From the NCBI RefSeq assembly GCF_900155475.1, contig NZ_FXAM01000001.1, forward strand, positions 607,501 to 671,500: a stretch of 64,000 nt of DNA. The letters run 5' to 3'. This document shows, piece after piece, positions 54,185 through 64,000 of the stretch (positions are counted from its first letter, which is position 1; every line of letters starts with the position of its first letter). The position numbers were made by a program, and so were the translations under genes. The notes under the pieces are model-generated. The model made no database searches, had not been told where the DNA came from, and saw only the letters and a program-made list of their open reading frames with translations. The stretch comes from Methylomagnum ishizawai. Its GTDB lineage: Bacteria > Pseudomonadota > Gammaproteobacteria > Methylococcales > Methylococcaceae.

Positions 54185-54858
54185 CCGGGATGCTCGCCAG
54201 CGTCGCCAGCTTGGACGAAGCCCGGCTCATCGCGGGCCTGGGCGTGGATATCATCGACCTGAAACAACCGGCGGCGGGCGCTTTGGGCGCGTTGCCGGTG
54301 GCGGACGTGGCGCGGATCGTGGCGGAATTCGGCGAACACCACACACTCAGCGCCACCGTCGGCGATTTGCCGATGGCGGCGGAGCACGTGGTCCCGGCGG
54401 TCGCGGCCATGGCGGCCACCGGGGTCGATTACGTCAAGATCGGTTTTTTTCCCGGCGGCGATTGGGCCGGGGTGATCGAAGCCTTGCGGCCCCACACGGC
54501 GGCGGGCGGGCGCTTGGTGGCGGTGCTGTTCGGCGATGGCGGCCCGGAACTGGCTTGGGTAGCACGTCTGGCGGAAGCGGGTTTCGCCGGGGCCATGCTG
54601 GATACGGCGGACAAGAGCCGGGGTTCGCTCAGGACGGTGTGCGAGCCCGGTTTCCTGCGCGGCTTCGTGGCGGAGACGCGGCGGCATGGGCTGTTGTGCG
54701 GCTTGGCGGGTTCGCTGCGGGCGGTGGATATCGCGCCCTTGCGGGCTTTGGGACCGGATTATCTGGGCTTCCGCGGCGCCCTGTGCGGCGGCAACCGGGT
54801 CGGAACCCTCGACGTGGACGCGACCCGGCGCATCATCGACCAAGTCCACGCGCCATGA
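54181..54858 (+). CDS. mfnB: (5-formylfuran-3-yl)methyl phosphate synthase-like MfnB
   Basis: The 225-residue product matches the MfnB (UPF0264) family, which condenses two glyceraldehyde 3-phosphate to the furan precursor of methanofuran. Seen are SVASLDEARLIAGLGVDIIDLKQP (in part, with the active-site Lys), VDYVKIGFF and DTADKSRGSL. It overlaps DUF447 and the next gene by 4 bp each. This supports synthesis of a methanofuran-type carrier for the formyltransferase/hydrolase complex. Confidence 0.92.
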   Translation: MTGMLASVASLDEARLIAGLGVDIIDLKQPAAGALGALPVADVARIVAEFGEHHTLSATVGDLPMAAEHVVPAVAAMAATGVDYVKIGFFPGGDWAGVIEALRPHTAAGGRLVAVLFGDGGPELAWVARLAEAGFAGAMLDTADKSRGSLRTVCEPGFLRGFVAETRRHGLLCGLAGSLRAVDIAPLRALGPDYLGFRGALCGGNRVGTLDVDATRRIIDQVHAP

Positions 54859-55217
54859 ACCGCACCCAAGTCCAATGCCTCGCCGTCCTCGTCGCCTTTT
54901 TCATCATTGATTTCGGGCCGATTTCACCGGTCTGCCTGATCGGCCTCTACGCGGTGATCGCCCGGCCCCGCTGGCTGTTGCGACTGGTCCGGGCGGTCTA
55001 TCGCCGCGCCGGACATCTCCCCTCCCCGGTGCCCCCGCTCCGACCGGGCGAGGCGACACCGACCCGCGTACGCTGCTTCCTGGGCCTGCTGGGCCTATTC
55101 TTGCTGGACGTGGTGCCTATTCCGGTCACTTCCAGCGTGGCCCTCTTCATCCTGCTGACGCGGCCCGCGTGGTTTTACCGGAAGGTGGAAGCGATCTACG
55201 CCGACCGGGCGGCTTGA
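54855..55217 (+). CDS. Internally duplicated small membrane protein
   Basis: The 120-residue product is two copies of one unit. R(T)[21 protein letters not shown] at residues 3-24 (in part) matches [21 protein letters not shown] at about 68-88, and [19 protein letters not shown] matches [19 protein letters not shown]. Each copy has one or two hydrophobic helices and an Arg-Pro-Trp/aromatic motif. I do not recognise the family. It overlaps mfnB by 4 bp, so it is probably cotranslated with the C1-carrier genes. Confidence 0.8.
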   Translation: MNRTQVQCLAVLVAFFIIDFGPISPVCLIGLYAVIARPRWLLRLVRAVYRRAGHLPSPVPPLRPGEATPTRVRCFLGLLGLFLLDVVPIPVTSSVALFILLTRPAWFYRKVEAIYADRAA

Positions 55218-55293
55218 TGCCGCGCCGTATCCGGGCGACCCGTCGATTGGCCTTGCTATACTGCTTTCCCCTAGCAACCCCCGACCATCCGCC

Positions 55294-56304
55294 ATGTTCT
55301 ATCCACTCATCCGCCCCGCCCTGTTCCGCCTGCAACCGGAAACCGCCCATCACCTCACCCTAGTAGGACTCCAAGCCCTGACCCGCCTGGGCCGGTTCAA
55401 CCCGCTGGCACGCTGCCCCAAGGGCCGACCGCGCAGCGTGATGGGCCTCGAATTCCCCAATCCCGTGGGACTCGCCGCCGGACTCGACAAGAACGGCGCT
55501 TGCCTGGAAGGCTTGGGCGCTTTGGGCTTCGGCTTCCTGGAAATCGGCACGGTGACGCCACGTCCGCAACCGGGGAACCTGCCACCCCGGCTGTTCCGCC
55601 TGCCGGAAGCCGAGGCCCTCATCAACCGCATGGGCTTCAATAACAAAGGCGTGGATTATCTGGTGGAGCGGGTCAAGGCCACCCGCTACACCGGCATTGT
55701 CGGCATCAACATCGGCAAGAACCGCGATACCGCCGTCGAGAACGCGCTGGAGGATTATCTGGCCTGTTTGCGCAAGGTCTACGCCGTGGCGGCCTATGTC
55801 ACGGTGAATATTTCCTCGCCCAACACGCCGGGGCTCCGCAGTCTGCAAACCGGCGAAAACCTCGATCATTTGCTGGCTGGGCTGGCCGCCGAGCGCGAAA
55901 CCTTGGCCCAGCAATATCAGAAGCGCGTGCCGCTCGCGGTGAAGATCGCCCCCGACCTGGAACCCGCGGATATCGAGTCCATCGCCGACGCCTTGCTCCG
56001 CCACGGCATCGACGCGGTGATCGCCACCAATACCACGGCTTCCCGCGCCGGCGTGGAAGGACTGCCTCATGCGGAGGAAACCGGCGGACTCAGCGGCAAG
56101 CCGGTGTTCGAGCGTTCCACCCAAGTGGTGCGCCAGTTCGCCGCCGTCCTGGATGGCAAGTTGCCCATCATCGCCTGTGGCGGCATCGCCAGCGCCGACG
56201 ACGCCCGCCAAAAGTTGGACGCCGGGGCCAGCCTGGTCCAAATCTACACCGGGTTGATCTATCGCGGCCCCGGCCTCGTGTCCGCCATCGTGCGCGGGCT
56301 TTGA
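55294..56304 (+). CDS. pyrD: Dihydroorotate dehydrogenase (quinone), class 2
   Basis: PyrD oxidises dihydroorotate and passes electrons to ubiquinone at the inner membrane. The 336-residue product has the class 2 N-terminal helix ([17 protein letters not shown]) and [15 protein letters not shown]. It also has [15 protein letters not shown] with the catalytic serine position, and the FMN site [19 protein letters not shown] at 55257-55262 may be its -10. Not part of an operon here. Confidence 0.97.
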   Translation: MFYPLIRPALFRLQPETAHHLTLVGLQALTRLGRFNPLARCPKGRPRSVMGLEFPNPVGLAAGLDKNGACLEGLGALGFGFLEIGTVTPRPQPGNLPPRLFRLPEAEALINRMGFNNKGVDYLVERVKATRYTGIVGINIGKNRDTAVENALEDYLACLRKVYAVAAYVTVNISSPNTPGLRSLQTGENLDHLLAGLAAERETLAQQYQKRVPLAVKIAPDLEPADIESIADALLRHGIDAVIATNTTASRAGVEGLPHAEETGGLSGKPVFERSTQVVRQFAAVLDGKLPIIACGGIASADDARQKLDAGASLVQIYTGLIYRGPGLVSAIVRGL

Positions 56305-56531
56305 CCCCACGCCCGCCCGCCGCCGCGAAACCCCGATGGAACCGAATGGAATCCGGGCCATCGGTTCCGGGACCAAGCCGGGTGTTCCGCCCCCGATCCA
56401 CCGCCCCAACTAATACGGGTTAAGAAATCGTGACTACACTTCTCGACAGTTAAAGCGGAACTCCCTGGATCGCTTGGCTTCGCCGCCGGTGGATTCCGCC
56501 CACCCCCTCCCCAGCGCCGCGGAGCAACCCC

Positions 56532-57734
56532 ATGTTCAAATTCATCACAGAAAGCCTCAGCCTCGCCCGCCAGATGTACCTGAACACGGTGGTGGGCATC
56601 ATCGGTATCGCCGCCATGGCGACGGTGGATGTCTACCACCCCAACGACGACGGCACCAATAGCTCGATCATCGTCGGCATCGCGGTGGCCACTTCCCTGC
56701 TGATGCTGTCGCTCGCCACCTTCCTGGGCAACTCCGCCAACCGCCGGGCCGAAACCCTGGTGAACGGACTCAACGCCATCGCCGAGGGTGATTTCACCCA
56801 CCGCATCCGCCTCTCGGGCCAGGACGAATTCGCCTGGATGGCCGACCGCGGCAACACCGTCTCCAAAAACCTCGCCAAGACTATCCGCGATATCCTCGAC
56901 GGGGCCGGACAGCTTTCCCAAGCGGCGGAACACCTGTCGAACATCACCACGCAAAGCCGCCAGCGGGTGTTCAACCAGAACATGCAGACCGAGCAAGTGG
57001 CCTCGGCCATGACCGAGATGTCCACCACCGTGCATCAGGTGGCACAGAACGCCTCCCGTGCCGCCGAAGCCGCCCAGGACGCCGACCAACAGGCCAAGAG
57101 CGGTATGTCGGTGGTGAAATCCACCATCCAGAGCATCGATTCCCTGGCCTCGGAAGTGGGCCGCACCTCGGAAGCCATCAACAAGCTCAAGGAAGACAGC
57201 GTCAGCATCGGCGCGGTGCTGGATGTGATCCGCGGCATCGCCGAGCAAACCAACCTCCTGGCACTCAACGCCGCCATCGAAGCCGCCAGGGCCGGCGAGC
57301 AAGGCCGCGGCTTTGCGGTGGTGGCGGACGAGGTGCGCACCCTCGCCAGCCGCACCCAGCAATCCACCCAGGAAATCCAGGGCATGATCGAGCGCCTGCA
57401 AACCGGGGCCAACCAAGCGGTGGCGGCGATGGCCCAGGGCAAAACCGCCGCCATGAACAGCGTGGACCAGGCGGTGAACGCGGGCCGCTCGCTGGAAACC
57501 ATCAACCGCTACATCGACACCATCAAGGATATGAACACCCAGATCGCGGCGGCGGCGGAAGAACAAAGCGTGACCGCCGAGGAAATCAACCGCAACGTGG
57601 TCAATATCAGCGGTATTTCCCGTGACACCGCCGACGGGGCCGAGCAGACCGCCAACGCCAGCGGGCAACTGGCGCGGCTGGCCTCGCAGTTGCAAGACCA
57701 AGTGGGCCGCTTCCGCATCGGTCTGGCGCGATAA
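56532..57734 (+). CDS. Methyl-accepting chemotaxis protein without sensory domain
   Basis: The 400-residue product has two membrane helices (about 16-33 and 46-66) joined by only about a dozen residues, so there is no periplasmic ligand-binding domain. A HAMP-like region follows ([21 protein letters not shown]), then the long MA signalling coiled coil with the conserved tip [26 protein letters not shown], quoted in part. There is no C-terminal CheR pentapeptide. It may sense the membrane, energy state or a partner. GGAG precedes the ATG; no che genes are nearby. Confidence 0.9.
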   Translation: MFKFITESLSLARQMYLNTVVGIIGIAAMATVDVYHPNDDGTNSSIIVGIAVATSLLMLSLATFLGNSANRRAETLVNGLNAIAEGDFTHRIRLSGQDEFAWMADRGNTVSKNLAKTIRDILDGAGQLSQAAEHLSNITTQSRQRVFNQNMQTEQVASAMTEMSTTVHQVAQNASRAAEAAQDADQQAKSGMSVVKSTIQSIDSLASEVGRTSEAINKLKEDSVSIGAVLDVIRGIAEQTNLLALNAAIEAARAGEQGRGFAVVADEVRTLASRTQQSTQEIQGMIERLQTGANQAVAAMAQGKTAAMNSVDQAVNAGRSLETINRYIDTIKDMNTQIAAAAEEQSVTAEEINRNVVNISGISRDTADGAEQTANASGQLARLASQLQDQVGRFRIGLAR

Positions 57735-57763
57735 CCCCGGCACGTCCGGGCAAGGCGTGGCTT

Positions 57764-57769
57764 TATAAT
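57764..57769 (+). promoter_or_regulatory. Perfect -10 element of moaC
   Basis: TATAAT ends 29 bp before the moaC ATG. The leader after it (CCCGCCTTTCCACCCCGG) is C-rich, SD-free and similar to that of the operon at 52188. Confidence 0.5.
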
Positions 57770-57798
57770 GGCCCGCCTTTCCACCCCGGACGCCCGCC

Positions 57799-58278
57799 AT
57801 GACCGAACTCACCCATTTCAACGCCCAAGGTGCCGCCCACATGGTGGACGTGGGCGACAAACCCAGCACCCAGCGCAGCGCCGTGGCCGAAGGCTATATC
57901 GAGATGCGCCCGGAAACCCTGGCCCTCATCCTGTCCGGCAGCCATAAAAAAGGCGATGTGCTGGGTATCGCCCGCATCGCCGGCCTCATGGCGAGCAAGA
58001 AAACCGCCGATCTGATTCCGCTCTGCCATCCCATCGCCCTCACCCACGCCAGCCTGGACCTCGAACCCCAGCCGGAACACCAGCGCGTGCGCTGCGTCGC
58101 CACCGTGAAAACGGCGGGCCAGACCGGCGTGGAAATGGAAGCCCTGACCGCCGTGCAAGTGGCGCTGTTGACGATCTACGACATGTGCAAGGCGGTGGAC
58201 CGGGGCATGACCCTACAGGCCATCCGGCTGCTGGAAAAGGCAGGCGGGAAATCGGGGGAATGGCGGCGGGAGGAATGA
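57799..58278 (+). CDS. moaC: Cyclic pyranopterin monophosphate synthase
   Basis: MoaC makes cyclic pyranopterin monophosphate in molybdenum cofactor synthesis. The 159-residue product has [16 protein letters not shown], the [16 protein letters not shown] segment with its substrate-binding histidines, and [23 protein letters not shown], quoted in part. Length is standard. No other moa genes are adjacent. Mo- or W-dependent formate dehydrogenase would be a likely client in a methanotroph, which is inference. Confidence 0.96.
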   Translation: MTELTHFNAQGAAHMVDVGDKPSTQRSAVAEGYIEMRPETLALILSGSHKKGDVLGIARIAGLMASKKTADLIPLCHPIALTHASLDLEPQPEHQRVRCVATVKTAGQTGVEMEALTAVQVALLTIYDMCKAVDRGMTLQAIRLLEKAGGKSGEWRREE

Positions 58279-58282
58279 CAGC

Positions 58283-58306
58283 GGTGGGCATGGGTACATG
58301 CCCACC
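58283..58306. repeat. Perfect 10-bp hairpin between convergent genes
   Basis: GGTGGGCATG (58283-58292), a GGTA loop and CATGCCCACC (58297-58306) form a perfect stem right after moaC, which converges with the nitrobindin-like gene. There is no T-run. It may act as a bidirectional processing or weak terminator structure, or be a dispersed repeat. Confidence 0.65.
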
Positions 58307-58340
58307 CTATGGCTGGGCGCAAACCCAAACCGGAAATGCG

Positions 58341-58973
58341 CTAACGGCGGGCCAAGGGATTCGGGGTCGGCTCCCCGATCTTGACCAAGGTGTTGCTGTC
58401 GCGGTGGTGGAAAGGCTCGGCCCGGCCCCGGATGAGCAGCACGGTATCCTCGTCGTAAGACCACGTACCGTCGTCATGGACATCCACCTTGATGCGGAAT
58501 TCGGCGGTTTTGAACCCATGGTTCAGGAACGGCGTCCCCAGGATGCCATAGGCTTCCGCCCCCTCGGTCGCGACCAGTTCGAAGCTTTTGGCGTCGGCCC
58601 CGGCCCGGCCCACCGCCAGCGCGACCAAACCGCGGGGAATGGTCAAGGTCTGGATCAGCGTGCCGGTGGCGGGTTCCCATAGCCAATAACCGACTTGGTC
58701 GTGATAGGTCTTCACCTGCCCCGGCTTGACGATATGGGTGTGGTAGCGCAGGCCGTATAGCAACTGCGGGCCGTTGGTCTGCGGATCGATGGGTTGAAGT
58801 TCCATGCGCTCGACGAACGCCTGTTGCTTGCCGCCTTCCGGTTTGGGCCGGATATCGATCCCGTCCGCGCCCTGCCAGATGCCCGCCAACGCGGCCAGCG
58901 GGCCGAGATTGCCCAGGGTGTCGATATCGATGTCGGAAGCTTCGGTGTAGATGTCTTCGGGGAAATCGGCCAT
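58341..58973 (-). CDS. Nitrobindin-like haem-binding beta-barrel protein
   Basis: The 210-residue product fits the FABP-like/nitrobindin (DUF1794) fold. It has LAALAGIWQGADGIDI (GxWxG motif, near residue 30), alternating beta-strands (LLYGLRYHTHIV, VGYWLWEPATGTLIQTLTIPRG, in part) and a C-terminal histidine pair (EPFHHRDSNTLVKI). The proximal haem histidine of nitrobindin lies near the C-terminus, which fits, but haem binding is not proven. Cytoplasmic; 79 bp downstream of folA. Confidence 0.82.
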   Translation of the reverse strand: MADFPEDIYTEASDIDIDTLGNLGPLAALAGIWQGADGIDIRPKPEGGKQQAFVERMELQPIDPQTNGPQLLYGLRYHTHIVKPGQVKTYHDQVGYWLWEPATGTLIQTLTIPRGLVALAVGRAGADAKSFELVATEGAEAYGILGTPFLNHGFKTAEFRIKVDVHDDGTWSYDEDTVLLIRGRAEPFHHRDSNTLVKIGEPTPNPLARR

Positions 58974-59052
58974 GGGTATCCTCGTGCGGTGGTGGCGGTG
59001 GGTGGCCCGATGATAGGAAAATCCGTCCAGCCTGGAACCGGTCCGGCGGTTA

Positions 59053-59547
59053 TCAATCCGCCCGTTCCAGCGTCACGAAACTATAGCCCAGGCCGCTGTC
59101 GGGGTCGCGTTCGATATCCTCCCGCGCCGTTTCCCGCCAGGGGCCGGGATCGAACTCCGGGAAAAAGGTATCGCCCGCGAACTCCCGCTGGATCAAGGTG
59201 AGATAGAGCCGGTCGGCCCTGGGCAGGCATTCCCGGTACAGCGCAGCCCCGCCAATCACCATCAATTCATCCGCGCCCGCCTGCTCCGCCGCCCGCAAAG
59301 CGGCCTCCAGACTGTGGACCACCACGCACCCCGCCGCCGTATAGGCTGGATTGGCGGTCAGCACGAGATTGGTGCGCCCCGGCAAGGGTCGGCCTATCGA
59401 TTCGTGGGTCTTGCGGCCCATGAGGATGGGCTTGCCCAGGGTGATTTGGCGGAAGCGCTTGAGATCGGCGGACAAATGCCAGGGCATCCGCTTGTCCACG
59501 CCGATGACGCGGTTCGCGCCCATGGCGACGATCAGGGAGATTTTCAT
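59053..59547 (-). CDS. folA: Dihydrofolate reductase
   Basis: FolA reduces dihydrofolate with NADPH. The 164-residue product begins MKISLIVAMGANRVIG. It carries MPWHLSADLKRFRQ (substrate-site Trp and Asp), ILMGRKTHESIGRPLPGR and the VIGGAALYRECLP segment. ATG at 59547 is chosen over one 11 codons upstream because it matches the family start. Folate-based one-carbon chemistry therefore coexists with the methanopterin route. Confidence 0.96.
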   Translation of the reverse strand: MKISLIVAMGANRVIGVDKRMPWHLSADLKRFRQITLGKPILMGRKTHESIGRPLPGRTNLVLTANPAYTAAGCVVVHSLEAALRAAEQAGADELMVIGGAALYRECLPRADRLYLTLIQREFAGDTFFPEFDPGPWRETAREDIERDPDSGLGYSFVTLERAD

Positions 59548-59670
59548 AGCGTTTCGCATCTTTCCGTCAAGGCAACGCAAAGGGATTCACAAGGGTCAGG
59601 CGGTTTTCGATGGTTTGACCATGCTGCATGTCCTCGCTGTAAGGATTTGGTCGGAAATAACTTCCCGAAA

Positions 59671-59880
59671 TCAGATAGCCATGGGAATGGCGCGATAGTT
59701 CCATCGTGGCAGGAAATCGTCGAAGATGATCGTCATGGTTTGGAGGAGGTCGGCGGAACACTTCTTCACCGTGGCTTAGACCCCGTCCAGGATATCCACC
59801 GTCACCTTCAATCCGGTGGAGGTCTTGGCCCGTTCCATGGATTGCTTGGCGATGGCGACGGAATGGAACACCACGCCCTA
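59671..59880 (-). pseudogene. C-terminal remnant of a transposase (ISAzo13-like)
   Basis: On the minus strand one frame reads KTSTGLKVTVDILDGV, then a TAA at 59778-59776, then KKCSADLLQTMTIIFDDFLPRWNYRAIP and a TGA at 59673-59671. From memory, the TGLKV... and FDDFLPRWNYRAIP segments resemble the C-terminus of Rhodopirellula-type (ISAzo13-like) DDE transposases. The in-frame stop and missing body make it a dead fragment. The family name is tentative. Confidence 0.5.
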
Positions 59881-59886
59881 CAGATA

Positions 59887-63326
<3,440 letters not shown>

Positions 63327-63457
63327 CGGATACCGTCCGGTCCGGCCTGGGCGGGTGTGGACGGGAGCGCTGCGCAGGGTCTCATCGGGTCTCCTCAAAT
63401 CGGCACGGGGCTGGAATCGGGTGGTATCCGCAGCGGTTCGGGTCCGGGCGGCGGCGC

Positions 63458-63919
63458 TTACGACTGGCCGGTATGGCCGAATCCGCCCGCACCCCGTCCG
63501 GTGGTGGTCGAGAAACCGGCGACGAAGCCCAGTTCGACCTGTACCACGGGTTGAAACAGGAGTTGGGCGATACGGTCGCCCGGCCGCACGGTATAGGGTT
63601 CGCCGCCATCGTTGGCCAGGATCACGCCGATCTCGCCATGGTAGTCGGCGTCGATCACGCCGATGCCTTGGGCGACGCGGACGCCGTGCTTCAAGGATAG
63701 CCCCGAACGCGAGGCCACGATGGCGACCAGACCGGGGTCCATCATATTGAGCGCCAGCCCGCTGCCGATCAAACAGCGGCCACCCGGCGCGAGGGTCACG
63801 GGTTCGGCGATACAGGCGCGGAGGTCGATGGCGGCCGATCCGTCCGTGGCGTAGGTGGGCAGCGGGACGCTATCGCCCAGCAGGTCGTTGACGATGCGGG
63901 CTTCGATCATTCTTCGCAT
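63458..63919 (-). CDS. dut: dUTP diphosphatase
   Basis: Dut hydrolyses dUTP to dUMP, limiting uracil in DNA. The 153-residue product is a trimeric dUTPase with the five motifs in order: [41 protein letters not shown] and the C-terminal [11 protein letters not shown]. An ATG three codons in (63910) would give the MIEARI start and is equally likely. algC follows after 131 bp. coaBC is often next upstream but would lie outside the window. Confidence 0.96.
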   Translation of the reverse strand: MRRMIEARIVNDLLGDSVPLPTYATDGSAAIDLRACIAEPVTLAPGGRCLIGSGLALNMMDPGLVAIVASRSGLSLKHGVRVAQGIGVIDADYHGEIGVILANDGGEPYTVRPGDRIAQLLFQPVVQVELGFVAGFSTTTGRGAGGFGHTGQS

Positions 63920-64000
63920 AAAAGGTCCGTGGTGTTGAAGTGTGCGCCGTCCCGGCCCGCCGCGGGACGGAAGGTGCGGGGGACGGGGATTCCGGGCCGG

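Overview
The window is high-GC chromosomal DNA from a gammaproteobacterial methanotroph, most likely Methylococcaceae. Three things point there. It has the ribulose monophosphate pair 3-hexulose-6-phosphate synthase and 6-phospho-3-hexuloisomerase. It has a block for tetrahydromethanopterin/methanofuran-type C1 carriers (DHPS-like protein, DUF447, MfnB). It has a single-domain bacteriohemerythrin of the kind known from Methylococcus. The genus is an inference.

Layout. 55-17629 (minus strand) is a complete division and cell wall (dcw) cluster: mraZ-rsmH-ftsL-ftsI-murE-murF-mraY-murD-ftsW-murG-murC-murB-ddl-ftsQ-ftsA-ftsZ. Many of its genes overlap by 4 bp. It is driven from a sigma70-like promoter followed by four 5-bp boxes at exact 10-bp spacing, which fit a MraZ operator. 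18130-21919 holds a small DUF2892-like membrane protein, uvrD and a PepSY membrane protein. 22134-24647 is the most distinctive stretch: a structured leader, a membrane-anchored protein and a 56-residue protein that share the same 19-20-residue TGVAKYI/L repeat, then hxlA-hxlB and a strong terminator. 24703-30874 holds housekeeping and redox genes (EEP phosphatase, dsbA, cytochrome c4, engB, panC, a Ycf46-like AAA+ ATPase), plus a candidate small RNA with C-rich loops at 27740-27847. 31113-31273 is a MITE-like element. 31333-39415 holds a DUF4124 protein, pyrE, a MoxR ATPase, a lipoprotein, purD, pgl-pgi and bacteriohemerythrin.

39.5-45.6 kb looks accessory. It has an AT-richer stretch, a secreted beta-helix protein, an OprB-like porin, a purine salvage pair (xpt, guaD) and an ABM-domain membrane protein. 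A 31-bp copy of the argH start region lies 4.1 kb upstream of the real argH. 45.7-52.1 kb holds argH, a histidine phosphatase, a Uma2 protein, an ArnT-like glycosyltransferase and asparagine synthetase. 52188-55217 is the C1-carrier operon. 55.3-58.3 kb holds pyrD, a chemoreceptor with no sensory domain and moaC. 58.3-63.9 kb (minus strand) holds a nitrobindin-like protein, folA, a transposase remnant and the dut-algC-argB group. This AlgC lacks the catalytic serine and several other substrate-loop residues.

How the genes work together. Hps and Phi fix formaldehyde into fructose 6-phosphate. Pgi and Pgl lie on the hexose phosphate route that follows. The pterin and furan carriers oxidise formaldehyde. 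Bacteriohemerythrin may supply O2 to methane monooxygenase. The repeat proteins beside hxlAB may tether the formaldehyde-fixing enzymes to a membrane; this is a hypothesis. All calls come from reading the sequence; no searches were run.
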